Positions 27,194 through 37,000 of a DNA stretch of 49,656 nucleotides are shown here, piece by piece; the stretch's first letter is position 1; every line of letters begins with the position of its first letter. The translations under genes were made by a program, and so were the position numbers. The notes beneath the pieces were generated by a model, which was not told where the DNA came from, did not search any database, and was given only the letters and a program-made list of their open reading frames with translations. Source of the DNA: Flavobacteriia bacterium (GTDB taxonomy: Bacteria; Bacteroidota; Bacteroidia; Flavobacteriales_D; Crocinitomicaceae); the NCBI GenBank assembly GCA_016178305.1, contig JACOTM010000079.1, forward strand, positions 1 to 49,656, read 5' to 3'.

Positions 27194-29060
27194 ACTGCTT
27201 TTTCAAACCTATAGCTTCCGATTTTTCAAGTTCTGAAAAATATCCAAAAGTCGCAGCTATTATTGTGAGTGGTAAAACGCATAATATAAAAATGATGTAA
27301 ACAAATTGTCTTAAACCGTTACTGATAACCATATAATCTGCTGTATAAATTTTGGCTATTCGTTTCGTAAAATCAGCAAGTACATCTAACAAATCACTCA
27401 TCACTAATGGCTCTTGAGTTTGTTCGTTATAAATACTAAAAACAAATCCAAAAGGCTGAGCTATTAATGCAATGAATCCAATAATCAAAATGAAAAGTAA
27501 TAAGGTATTTCCAAAATGATTTTTACTAAAAGAAAAGCCTTTCTTAATTCTATTTTTTAAAGATGCATTGTCAAAAACAAGTGTTGGACTTAACAAGGCA
27601 AAAAAGGATATAAATAATATTGCTAGTATCATAACATACCATGGACTAACCAATAAAGCGATAAAAATCAACACACTACCCAACCAAATTGAAATGTATT
27701 TTTTTTTCGAAAATTGGAAAAAGGATTTCCATGAAAACGATTCGTTTTGTGTATAAAATGACCAATATATAGTTGTATTAACAAAAGCAAAAACGAAAGT
27801 CCATATAAATAATACGACCAAATCTTGCGTATTTTTATACCCATAACCAAATATTATTTTTAATTGACAAACCCAATCATACCAATATTCTGTTTTCATT
27901 TCTTGATAATGGTTGATATCTTGTAAATAAATTAAAAGCAATGAAATAGGTAAAATAAAAGCAAAAATCACTTTTCCTATTTTATAAAATTGTGTATTGT
28001 AAAAACGGAAAGTATCTGAAACAATTTCTCCTAAGGAACGAATTTTTTCTAAATTGAAAGAGGTGTTTTTAGGCTTTATTTCTGAATCTTCATGAGCTAC
28101 TAAATGCGGATGTTTTCGTGCAACATATATTGGATAAATCACATACAATGAAAGAATGATTCCGAATGACAATAAGATTAATAACCATTTAGACCAGTCA
28201 GATAAATTTTGATAATTTGCAGTTACATAACTTTCCAAAAAACCCGCAATAATAATAAAAGGAACAATACTTAACATTATTTTCAATCCTCTTTTTGTAG
28301 AAAGTTGCAGCGATTGCATACGGGTATAACTTTGAGGAAATAACCAACCATGTCCCGCAGTAATTCCTGCTCCGCCTGCTAAAACAATACTAGATATTTC
28401 AAAAGCACCATGAATCCAAATTCCTAAAAAACTAGTAATTAAAAGCCCTTTCATGTAAAAGAAATTTTGAAAAGCACCTAACATTACACCATTGTAAAAC
28501 AACATGATATGTGTTCCAATTGTAAAAAAGAATCCTACAAAAAAAGTTAAAAAAGAAACTTTTAAATTATTGGTAGTAATCCGAATAAACATTTGAAGCT
28601 GATCCGTATCTTCATATATTTTCAAAGGATTTCCTGCTTTGATATTTGCATTGGTTTGTTTTATATATTCATCTCCAAGAATAATATTTTCAAAATTGGG
28701 AATCATTTGAGATGAAATAACACCAATTGCTGCATATATTAAAAAACAAATGAAAGCAAAGTTCAGATTTTTTCGAGACCTATAAATTTCTAAAGGCAAT
28801 GAAGTTTTCCAAACATTAATAAGCTTTCTAAATGTATCTCCTTTTTGCTTGTGAACGCCTGAAAAAACTTTTTGAGCCAGTTGATTTAAATATACCCGAA
28901 CTGTTCTTCGTTTGTAAAAAGTTTGTGCATAACTTAAATCATCCGTTAAATCCATATACAAATCACTCAACTCTTCTGGATTACTCACAGCAGCATCTTG
29001 CATTTTTTCAAAACGCTTCCATTTTTCTTTATTTTGCTCTATGAACGAGGTTTCTTTCAT
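27138..29060 (-). CDS. SpoIIM family membrane protein with C-terminal multi-helix extension
   Basis: 640 residues. The N-terminal half (about 1-300) is the stage II sporulation protein M-like (DUF95) domain: a soluble start with LSDLYMDLTDDLSYAQTFY, then helices around residues 103-123, 168-190 and 205-265, including the conserved GIWIHGAFEISSIVLAGGAG. The second half adds about six helices (about 300-315, 360-380, 410-430, 455-490, 520-545 and 595-615). The organism is very unlikely to sporulate; the family is named after the Bacillus gene. First gene of the operon SpoIIM-DUF4129-DUF4350-MoxR-DUF58. The RDD-domain gene often found next to this set is not in the window. Confidence 0.85.
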   Translation of the reverse strand: MKETSFIEQNKEKWKRFEKMQDAAVSNPEELSDLYMDLTDDLSYAQTFYKRRTVRVYLNQLAQKVFSGVHKQKGDTFRKLINVWKTSLPLEIYRSRKNLNFAFICFLIYAAIGVISSQMIPNFENIILGDEYIKQTNANIKAGNPLKIYEDTDQLQMFIRITTNNLKVSFLTFFVGFFFTIGTHIMLFYNGVMLGAFQNFFYMKGLLITSFLGIWIHGAFEISSIVLAGGAGITAGHGWLFPQSYTRMQSLQLSTKRGLKIMLSIVPFIIIAGFLESYVTANYQNLSDWSKWLLILLSFGIILSLYVIYPIYVARKHPHLVAHEDSEIKPKNTSFNLEKIRSLGEIVSDTFRFYNTQFYKIGKVIFAFILPISLLLIYLQDINHYQEMKTEYWYDWVCQLKIIFGYGYKNTQDLVVLFIWTFVFAFVNTTIYWSFYTQNESFSWKSFFQFSKKKYISIWLGSVLIFIALLVSPWYVMILAILFISFFALLSPTLVFDNASLKNRIKKGFSFSKNHFGNTLLLFILIIGFIALIAQPFGFVFSIYNEQTQEPLVMSDLLDVLADFTKRIAKIYTADYMVISNGLRQFVYIIFILCVLPLTIIAATFGYFSELEKSEAIGLKKQFEKFGKRNRFIETEEDFE

Positions 29061-29248
29061 GTTTGGTTAAGGTAAAGTTAAAATATAATTCGAAATCTGA
29101 AAATAATGCTCCTCGAAAAAAATAAATCTAAAGATGAATTCGATTAAAATTTTGTACTTAGGTTTTAATCCATTTCAGGTTTTAGATGAAGTTTTCAACA
29201 AAAATCGCATTTTTTAAACTATTTAAGCGGTTCTTATTTCAATAAAAT

Positions 29249-29256
29249 TATATTTG
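29249..29256 (+). promoter_or_regulatory. -7 promoter box for the pseudo-ATPase/esterase pair
   Basis: TATATTTG matches TAnnTTTG and ends 18 bp before the ATG at 29275. A TTG at 29254 in the same frame forms part of this box, so it is unlikely to be the start codon. Confidence 0.5.
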
Positions 29257-29274
29257 CTTCAAAGTAAAATAAGA

Positions 29275-30405
29275 ATGATTCCAAGAATTCAATACACATC
29301 GATTAAAGAAAAAATATTTAGTAACCGTTTATTAATACTTTCTGGTCCCAGGGAAGTCGGTAAAAAAGAAATGGTTCGACAAATATTAAAGGACGCTAAT
29401 CAGTCTTTTTTGGAGTTAAATGCCGCTAAAAAAAGTATTCAGAAACAATTTGATGAAGTAAATGAGAATTCACTGGCTGAAACTTTTGGAAACCATCGTT
29501 TTGTTATCCTTCAAGAAGCACAATATATTGATAAATTACAACAAATTATAGAAGAATTATTAAGCGGAAATTGGAACTTAACTTTGATTCTAACATGTTC
29601 CTATGAACCTGTTTTAGATGAATTATTGAAAGAAGTACTTCAATTACAAGGTTTAGAAATTTCGATTATGCCACCAACTTTTTATGAATTAGCACAACAC
29701 AATGGTTTACCTGTGGAGGAAGGATTATTGGAGCAACGTTTAATTTATGGGAATTACCCTGCTGTTGTGTCAGACCTGGAGTTTGCTGAATTAAAATTAC
29801 GAGAATTAATAGACCAAGTGATTTTTACAAATTTAGGAGTCACGGATCGTATTAATAAAGGAGAAAAATTAATGCGGATGTTACAAGTATTAGCATTTGA
29901 AGTAGGCGATGCTATTTCGTATAATGAGGTAGGAGAGCGTTGCGGTTTAGACAACGAAACTGTTGAACGATATATTGATTTATTAGAAAAATCTTTTGTT
30001 TTAATTAAATTACCAACCTATTTCAACAATCACCGATATGAATTGAAAAAAAGCCATGCTGTTTATTTTGTTGATAATGGAATCCGCAATGTTTTGATTA
30101 ATAATTTCAATCCGATGTTTATGAGAAATGATTGGGATCAATTATGGAAAAATTGGATTATTTCAGAAAAAATAAAATGGAATAGATTGAACAACAAAGA
30201 TGTAAAAACTTTTTTCTGGAAAACACATACCAAACAAATCATGGATTACATTGAAGTTTTTGAAGGAAAAGTAAGCGCCTATAAAACATCTTGGGAAAAA
30301 CGTAAAAAGTTAAAAATTCCTGTAAGTTTTATTGAAGCTTATCCTTTTGCCACAACACATGGTTTAAATCGATCTACTTATTGGGGATTTTTAACTAAAA
30401 AATAA
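29275..30405 (+). CDS. AAA_14/DUF4143 family protein with degenerate ATPase motifs
   Basis: 376 residues. The layout is that of the AAA_14-DUF4143 predicted ATPases: an N-terminal P-loop domain (about 15-180), a small winged-helix region (about 200-235; GDAISYNEVGERCGLDNETVERYID), and a C-terminal DUF4143 nuclease-like domain (about 235-376; LKKSHAVYFVDNGIRNVL). Walker A reads GPREVGKKEM, so the usual Thr/Ser after Lys is Lys. Walker B reads RFVILQEAQYI, with Gln where the family has Asp (normally [LI]DEAQ). The following TGS segment is TCS. The protein therefore probably binds or hydrolyses ATP poorly, if at all. The erythromycin-esterase gene starts 12 bp after its stop. Confidence 0.8.
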   Translation: MIPRIQYTSIKEKIFSNRLLILSGPREVGKKEMVRQILKDANQSFLELNAAKKSIQKQFDEVNENSLAETFGNHRFVILQEAQYIDKLQQIIEELLSGNWNLTLILTCSYEPVLDELLKEVLQLQGLEISIMPPTFYELAQHNGLPVEEGLLEQRLIYGNYPAVVSDLEFAELKLRELIDQVIFTNLGVTDRINKGEKLMRMLQVLAFEVGDAISYNEVGERCGLDNETVERYIDLLEKSFVLIKLPTYFNNHRYELKKSHAVYFVDNGIRNVLINNFNPMFMRNDWDQLWKNWIISEKIKWNRLNNKDVKTFFWKTHTKQIMDYIEVFEGKVSAYKTSWEKRKKLKIPVSFIEAYPFATTHGLNRSTYWGFLTKK

Positions 30406-30417
30406 CCCGTTATAGTT

Positions 30418-31626
30418 ATGAAATTCTATGTACTGATTACCTTTATATTTATATTTATTTCTTCGCTGTTTTCTCAAAAAGAAATCAACTTAGAAATTGA
30501 AAAACAAATACATTCCTTCCTGTCAATTCAGCCAAAAGACACTAATTACTCAGACTTAGAAATAATTGGAGAAGCAATTGGAGAAGCTGAAATTGTATTT
30601 TTAGGAGAGCAAAGTCATGGCGATGGAACTGTTTTTGAAGCAAAAACACGCCTTGTGAAATATTTGCACGAAAAAAAAGGATTTAATGTCTTAATAATGG
30701 AAAGTGATTTTTGGAGCATCCATGAAATTTGGAATCACGATTCATTATTTTCTATGGATTTAATTCGAGCAAATACTTCAAATGTTTGGTCCAAATGCCA
30801 TCAAACAGACGAATTATTTGCGTATATCGGACAAGAATTCATGGGTGGAAATCGGTTAAATTATGCGGGGATGGACTGCAATCATTTTTCAAAATTCACG
30901 AAAGATAATTACTCAAATAACATTAAATATTTTATTGAAAATCAATCATTTTATCCTAAGAATATAAAGGATTGGTTAAGGTTTGAATTAATTGTCAACA
31001 GCCTAATAAATGAAGCTAAATTTGACATCCACACTTTGAGAGATACAACTTCAAAAGCAGATCAACTTTTTTTTGATAAACAATTGGAAATTTTAATCGC
31101 GACGATTACAGATAAAGTTTGGATACATGAATTAAATAATTTAAAAAATTTAGCTCATTTTCGATGGACAGGAAATTTATCCATTCGAGATGAAGGAATG
31201 GCGGAGAATATTAAATGGCTTTTTGAAGAAAAATACAAAGGTCAAAAATTAATTATCTGGGCTCACAATTTACATATTGCAAAAGAATTGACTTTCGATG
31301 AAGGGCAAATTTCAACGGGATCTATCCTTTCAAAATATTTACCTAACAACACTTATCACATTGGATTTATCAGCGGTCAGGGTAAAATAGGAACATATAA
31401 TTCAAAAATTATATCCTTCAAAAAACCTCATAAAAATTGCATCGAGAACCAATTTTACAGCTCTAAAATTGACTTTGGTTTCATTAATCTTAATAATATT
31501 AAACCAGCAATCTTTTTTTTAGCATGTGGAATATTTCATTCAAATCCTCAACAAAGATGCTGGCAAAACGTGTATGATGCTTTTATTTATATCGAGACGA
31601 TGAATGCTTGCAACAAATTAGAATAA
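30418..31626 (+). CDS. Exported erythromycin esterase family protein
   Basis: 402 residues with a signal peptide (about 1-20, ending SLFSQ), so it acts in the periplasm or outside. The erythromycin-esterase fold is recognisable: FLGEQSHGDGTVFEAKTRLV carries the family's Glu64 and His67 plus Arg78, MESDFWSIHEIW and NYAGMDCN follow, and LIIWAHNLHIAK supplies the late His residues. Characterised Ere enzymes open macrolide lactones in the cytoplasm; exported homologues are widespread and their substrates are mostly unknown. Macrolide resistance should not be assumed. It probably shares a transcript with the degenerate ATPase gene. Confidence 0.85.
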   Translation: MKFYVLITFIFIFISSLFSQKEINLEIEKQIHSFLSIQPKDTNYSDLEIIGEAIGEAEIVFLGEQSHGDGTVFEAKTRLVKYLHEKKGFNVLIMESDFWSIHEIWNHDSLFSMDLIRANTSNVWSKCHQTDELFAYIGQEFMGGNRLNYAGMDCNHFSKFTKDNYSNNIKYFIENQSFYPKNIKDWLRFELIVNSLINEAKFDIHTLRDTTSKADQLFFDKQLEILIATITDKVWIHELNNLKNLAHFRWTGNLSIRDEGMAENIKWLFEEKYKGQKLIIWAHNLHIAKELTFDEGQISTGSILSKYLPNNTYHIGFISGQGKIGTYNSKIISFKKPHKNCIENQFYSSKIDFGFINLNNIKPAIFFLACGIFHSNPQQRCWQNVYDAFIYIETMNACNKLE

Positions 31627-31629
31627 AGA

Positions 31630-32571
31630 CTATTGAAAAAGGGCCGTTTTTATAGGCCCTGTAATAACCGGTTTACATGTTGCAAAATTAATAGATACTT
31701 CATGTGAAAACCCACCTCTATTTAAAGGAGAAGTTCCATAATCAGCAGAATATTGAATAAAAAGCTGTTGATTAATTTTGATATAACAAAAAGCCATCAA
31801 AGCATCAGTATATCTATATCCACCACCAAATCCAAAAACATTTTCATAATCAAAAACGGCATTTACATCCACGGATAAAGGACCATTTTTAGGTATTCTG
31901 ATAATCATACCTGTTAATAATGAAAAACCGCCTGTCATTTTAAATCGAAGACCTCCATTAATAAATGTTTGCAATCTAAAACGGGAATCAATTCCAATGT
32001 TTTTCCATTTAGAATGCATTAAATTTTGAAGAGAAATACCCGCATAATAATTTTCTCCATTCCACCATGCTCCAACAGATGCATCGGGTAAAACAAAAGA
32101 AGCTTCTGTAAAAATCGCAGGATCTGGATCTATTGTTTTGGAAATACTTGGATCGTAGCCAAAATGTAAATATCCAGCATACAATCCTAATGAAAGTCTG
32201 TTGTATTTTGAAAAATTAAAATGCCCGGCATAGGCAAAATTCACTTTATTTGTTGTAAACTGACCGATTCTATCATACTCAACTTTTACTCCACAACCAT
32301 GTCTCCCACTTAAATATTCAGTTCTTTTTGCTTGTAATGGAACACTTAAAGTAAAAAACCCACTTTTAGGTGCATTTGTAATACCAACCCATTGCGTTCT
32401 ATATAAAGTTTGAATATCTACACAAGGTTTTATACCTGCATGTGCGGGATTAAATTGAAATTGATGTGTTGCCCATTGTGTAAACTGAGGCAGTTGTTGT
32501 CCATATACGTTCTCGAACACACTTCCAATAAATATGAAAGAAATAAAAAATATGTTATAACATTTTTTCAT
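31630..32571 (-). CDS. PorP/SprF family type IX secretion membrane protein
   Basis: 313 residues. A signal peptide (to about 24, NVYGQ) leads to the family start QLPQFTQWATHQFQFNPAHAG, followed by an outer-membrane beta barrel of alternating strands ending in HEVSINFATC. SprF-like proteins help secrete or anchor a specific T9SS cargo, often the one encoded next to them. Here that partner is the type B cargo gene that overlaps its start by 4 bp. The last codons form a terminator hairpin. Confidence 0.92.
   Translation of the reverse strand: MKKCYNIFFISFIFIGSVFENVYGQQLPQFTQWATHQFQFNPAHAGIKPCVDIQTLYRTQWVGITNAPKSGFFTLSVPLQAKRTEYLSGRHGCGVKVEYDRIGQFTTNKVNFAYAGHFNFSKYNRLSLGLYAGYLHFGYDPSISKTIDPDPAIFTEASFVLPDASVGAWWNGENYYAGISLQNLMHSKWKNIGIDSRFRLQTFINGGLRFKMTGGFSLLTGMIIRIPKNGPLSVDVNAVFDYENVFGFGGGYRYTDALMAFCYIKINQQLFIQYSADYGTSPLNRGGFSHEVSINFATCKPVITGPIKTALFQ
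31640..31660 (-). terminator. Terminator hairpin inside the last codons of the PorP/SprF gene
   Basis: On the minus strand AGGGCC, a 9-nt loop and GGCCCT are followed by a TTTTT run and the TAG stop. The hairpin and T run encode the last residues GPIKTALFQ. It would end the minus-strand transcript against the convergent esterase gene, whose stop is 4 bp away. Confidence 0.6.
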
Positions 32572-33857
32572 TTAATAACCGTAATACTTCCATTAAAAAC
32601 TTGATGATCTACATCATTCAACTCTAAATGATAATAATAAACACCTTCAGCAAAATCACCACTACGATCTTTACCATCCCAAGCTTTTTCGTAATCATAT
32701 CCAATTGTTTCAAATACTTTCTGACCCCATCGATCAAATATTTGAAGCTTGTTATCTTTATATTTTTCAATGTAAAGTATTTCAAACGTTTCATTTTTAC
32801 CATCTCCATTTGGAGAAAAAGTAGAAGGAATTATTAAGTTTTCATTGACATATACTGTCATCTCATCATAAGCTGTACACCCATTTTCTTTAACTGTTAA
32901 AATATAACTCATCGTTGTTGGTGTTTCACAAAAAGGAGTAAGTGCTGAAGTATCTGAAAGATAAAGATTTGGAGTCCAATAATGAATTGCGCCTGTCAAG
33001 GTTCCTTCCAAATTTTTCACTTTAGTAGGATCTTTATAAATATCCGGACCAGCATCAGCAATTAACGATGTAACTTGAATTGGAATAGACGTTTTAGAAA
33101 TCGTATCAACACAAATTTGATAACAAGTTGTTTGAACACTTACAATATCTCCATCATTTAATGAGGCCGTTTGATAAAAAGCCTCTGCTGTTGAAGCAAC
33201 AAATTGACCATTTAAAAACCATTTAAAATTTGTACTATCCGGACAATTAGCAATGACTACATTAAAGGTAACAATATCATTTTTACAAATAGCATTGGAA
33301 GAAGGTTGTATTGAAATAAATGGTGAAGTACGACTAACTGCTCCACCTGTTAAATAAGCATCAAAAGTACATTCAGCAGCAATAGAGATTCCTGTACCAG
33401 TTTGATCTCCACCAACAACAATATAGTAAGTAGAATTAGGATTTACAGCAGGAATTGTCAATGAAAAATTTCCCGATGCATTTGAAACACAATTTCCTAA
33501 TTGGATATAAGTAGAAGCATCACAAGGAGTCGTCGCTTGAATTAATGTTGCTTGTAATTGTTGACTTTGACCAACCGCACTTTCAAAGACTAAATTTGAA
33601 AAATTAACTTGTACTGTACCACCAACTGAATTTGTTGTAAACTTTAACCAAATGGTATTATTTGGTGTGAAACAGAAATTAAAATCATCTTCACAATTAT
33701 TACATAAAGTTGCGTTGGCATCCACATTTGTAAAAGTCATCCATCTATCGGGACAAATATCAACGGCATTGTTACAATTATTGTAAATAGGCTGAGCAAA
33801 ACAACTCCAAGTTGTTGTCAAAATAAGTATTAACAAAAAAATAACTTTTTTCAGCAT
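32568..33857 (-). CDS. Secreted protein with gliding-motility-type (CHU_C, T9SS type B) C-terminal domain
   Basis: 429 residues. The signal peptide runs to about residue 21 (SCFAQ). Residues 25-160 form a cysteine-rich beta domain starting NNCNNAVDICPDR, containing NTIWLKFTT and TYYIVVGGD, as found in many T9SS cargos. Two Ig/PKD-like regions follow. Residues about 345-429 are the type B sorting domain: IPSTFSPNGDGKNETFEI, LQIFDRWGQKVFE, AWDGKDRSG and GVYYYHLEL. The cargo is exported by T9SS and probably depends on the PorP/SprF protein encoded directly downstream. Confidence 0.92.
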   Translation of the reverse strand: MLKKVIFLLILILTTTWSCFAQPIYNNCNNAVDICPDRWMTFTNVDANATLCNNCEDDFNFCFTPNNTIWLKFTTNSVGGTVQVNFSNLVFESAVGQSQQLQATLIQATTPCDASTYIQLGNCVSNASGNFSLTIPAVNPNSTYYIVVGGDQTGTGISIAAECTFDAYLTGGAVSRTSPFISIQPSSNAICKNDIVTFNVVIANCPDSTNFKWFLNGQFVASTAEAFYQTASLNDGDIVSVQTTCYQICVDTISKTSIPIQVTSLIADAGPDIYKDPTKVKNLEGTLTGAIHYWTPNLYLSDTSALTPFCETPTTMSYILTVKENGCTAYDEMTVYVNENLIIPSTFSPNGDGKNETFEILYIEKYKDNKLQIFDRWGQKVFETIGYDYEKAWDGKDRSGDFAEGVYYYHLELNDVDHQVFNGSITVIK

Positions 33858-33971
33858 AAAACAAACAAGTCCTTTATTTTTCGATGAAAATAAGAAATTT
33901 TGAGAATTGAAACACTACTTTTTTAAAAGTTTTTTCATTTTTAAGGGCTCCTCTAAGTAATTTTTCTCAAT

Positions 33972-34001
33972 TTTGGCATAATAATAGTCTAGGCTATTTT
34001 G
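33972..34001 (+). promoter_or_regulatory. Promoter of the barrel/Ig-repeat gene
   Basis: TTTG at 33972-33975 is separated by 19 bp from TATTTTG (33995-34001), one base shorter than TAnnTTTG. The ATG at 34017 lies 15 bp downstream. A TTG at 33999 in frame is part of the box and is therefore not taken as the start. Confidence 0.5.
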
Positions 34002-34016
34002 AAAAATACATTCGTT

Positions 34017-37000
34017 ATGAAAAAAATATTACTATTTGCAGTCAACCTTCTTTTATTTTCGACAATTTCATTTGCACAATTAAAACTAGATTATGATAAT
34101 GATTCTAAATGGTTTTGGGGATTTAATTATGGAGCAACGTGGAATACCTCTGATGTCAATTATAAGTTAAATCATGGATGGGGCTTGACATTAGGAAAAT
34201 CATTTAATTACAATTATGGTAAAGTTTTTTCTTTTGATATTCGTGCTAGATATTTACATGGTACTTGGTATGGACAAAACACAGATACTTCGGGATTTTC
34301 TTCCAATTATACGGGGATATATAATCAAACCAACTTAAATTATAAAGATTCTTTAGGTTTTGCTATCCATAATTTTAGAGCAGATGTGAATCGTTTGGCT
34401 TTAGAGTTGGTTTTACATGCAAATAGAATTAGAGAAAATACAGGTTGGGATCCTTACGTATTTGGTGGTGTTGGGCTAACATGGTACAATTCATATACGA
34501 ATATCAAAAATGATAAATCCTTCGAATTAAATCCTATTTATCAATATGACTCTACTTCACATCATACTTCTACGTCATTAATTAATCTTCAAGATAAAAC
34601 GTATGAAACGCCGCTTAGTTCTCAAAGACCTTCTTTTATGCCAAGTTTAGGATTTGGATTAGGTTATCAAATTGGAAAAAGAGTTTCTATAGGGTTTGAA
34701 CATAAAACAACTTTTACACAAACCGATAATTTTGATGGTGTAATATTGGCCAGTAAATACAAACAAGATTTATATCATTATACCAGTGCTTATATACGTT
34801 TTCAATTAAAATCAGGTTCTTCTCGGGATAATAATACAACACAAAATTCAAATCCTGTGAATCCAACTTCAAATCCACAACCTCCAATTGTTGCGTTTAC
34901 AAACCCAAATACAACGGGAACAACTGTGAATACACCCAATTTTAGTATTAAAGCAGATGTCAAATATGTTGATAATCGTGATCATGTGATTTTCAAACAA
35001 GAGAATGTAATCAATAATAATTTCACTTATGATGCTGTTACTGATCATTTTATTAGCAATGTTGTTCTTCAATTAGGGGCTAATACTTTTGAAATTACAG
35101 GAAATAACCAATATGGAACTGATGTAAAAACAACAATTGTAATATACAAACGTGAAGATGGTACTCCACCTGTTGTTACAATTACAAATCCAAATTTGAA
35201 TCCAACGACAGTAAATAATCCAGGCTATAATTTTTCAGCAACCGTGTTAAATCTTACGCAACAAGCACAAATTTCATTAACACAAAATGGTCAAACTCAA
35301 ACTTCCTTCACATTCAATCCTACAACTCATGTAGTGAACGCGGCTTTGGTTTTACAACCTGGTTCGAATAATATTGTAATTACTGGCACCAATGCTTTTG
35401 GGACAGATTCAAAATCTACAATTATAAATTATGAACGCCCTCAAACTGAATTACCTCCTGTTGTTACAATCACAAATCCTACCATTAATCCATATACCGT
35501 TTCTGAAGTATCCTATAATTTAGCTGCGACGGTATTGAATGTATCAACTAAAAATCAAATTACGGTTAAAGTAAATGGTCAGAACACAACAAATTTCACT
35601 TACAACCCTTCCAATCATTCTGTTGCTGTACCCTTAAATTTAATCATAGGCTCAAATACAATTGCTATAACAGGAACGAATACTGTTGGATCAGACAGTA
35701 AATCTACCGTCATTATTTATAGAAAAGCAGATGTTATTTTACCTCCTGTTGTCACTTTTATCACTCCCAATATAGACCCATATACTTCAAACACACCTAT
35801 ATACTTGGTATCTGCAAATGTAACCAATGTCAATGTTGCTGCTGGTATTCAAATTCTATTCAACGGAACAACTTTAAGTAATTTCGATTTTAATCCTTCA
35901 ACGCATCTTGTTTCTTTTAATAGTAATTTAATTGAAGGAGCAAACACCATTTCAATCAAAGGCACAAATACTGCTGGATCAGATGTAGAAGATCAAACAA
36001 TTATATATGTAAAACCTGCTGTAATTCTACCGCCCGTTGTAACCTATATTGATCCAATCTCTACCCCAACAACGGTTTACAATCCTATTTATAATCTTCA
36101 AGCTAAAGTATTAAATGTAGATGGTTCTTCTAATATTGAAGTGAAGATCAATAATATTGCAACCACAAACTTCACTTATAATAATGCTTCAAAAGTAGTT
36201 GCATTACAAGTTAATTTAGCATTAGGCGCAAATATTATAGAAATCAAAGGAACAAATACTGTTGGACATGATTTAGCTTCTACAACCATTATTTATAGAA
36301 AACAAGATGTAGCTGTGCCTCCAGTAGTTACAATTACAAATCCAAGTTCGAATCCACATACATCAAACATTCCTTCTCAATCAATAATTGCAAGTGTCTT
36401 GAATGTAGAAACGCAACAAAATATTCAAGTAAATGTAAATGGAAGTATTTTATCAAACTTTTCTTATAATAACGTTACTAAAATTGTCACTTTTACAATG
36501 AATTTATTAGAAGGAAATAATAATGTAACAATTTCAGGCTCAAATAACGCAGGTCAAGCTTCTGATAGCCGTGTAATTATTTATAAAAAAGATGTCATTG
36601 CTCCTCCCCCATTTGTAACATTTGTAAATCCTGCTGCTGCTGGATCAACCGTAAATATCCCTTCTTTTCAAATGAAAGCTACGGTTTCTAACGTCTCAAC
36701 TATTAATCAAATTGAATTAAAAAAAGATGGGCAAATAATCAATCAAACATTGTACAGTTTTAATGCCACAACTAAAGAAGTTGTTTTCAATACCAATTTA
36801 AATCCTGGAAACAATCAATTTGAAGTGAAAGGAACAAATACTGTTGGTACCCATAATGCAACATCTTCAATAAATTACGTCACTGTCACTCCACCATGTG
36901 ATAAACCTAATTTAACTATAAACAATCCGAATAGCTCTACCATTGAAGTCAACCAAAATACATTTACATTAAATGGAACGGCTACTCATATTACACAAAC

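Noticed and set aside
30418-31626. Calling the esterase-family gene a macrolide resistance gene
   Set aside because: The protein is exported and only family motifs are seen; resistance enzymes of this family act in the cytoplasm.
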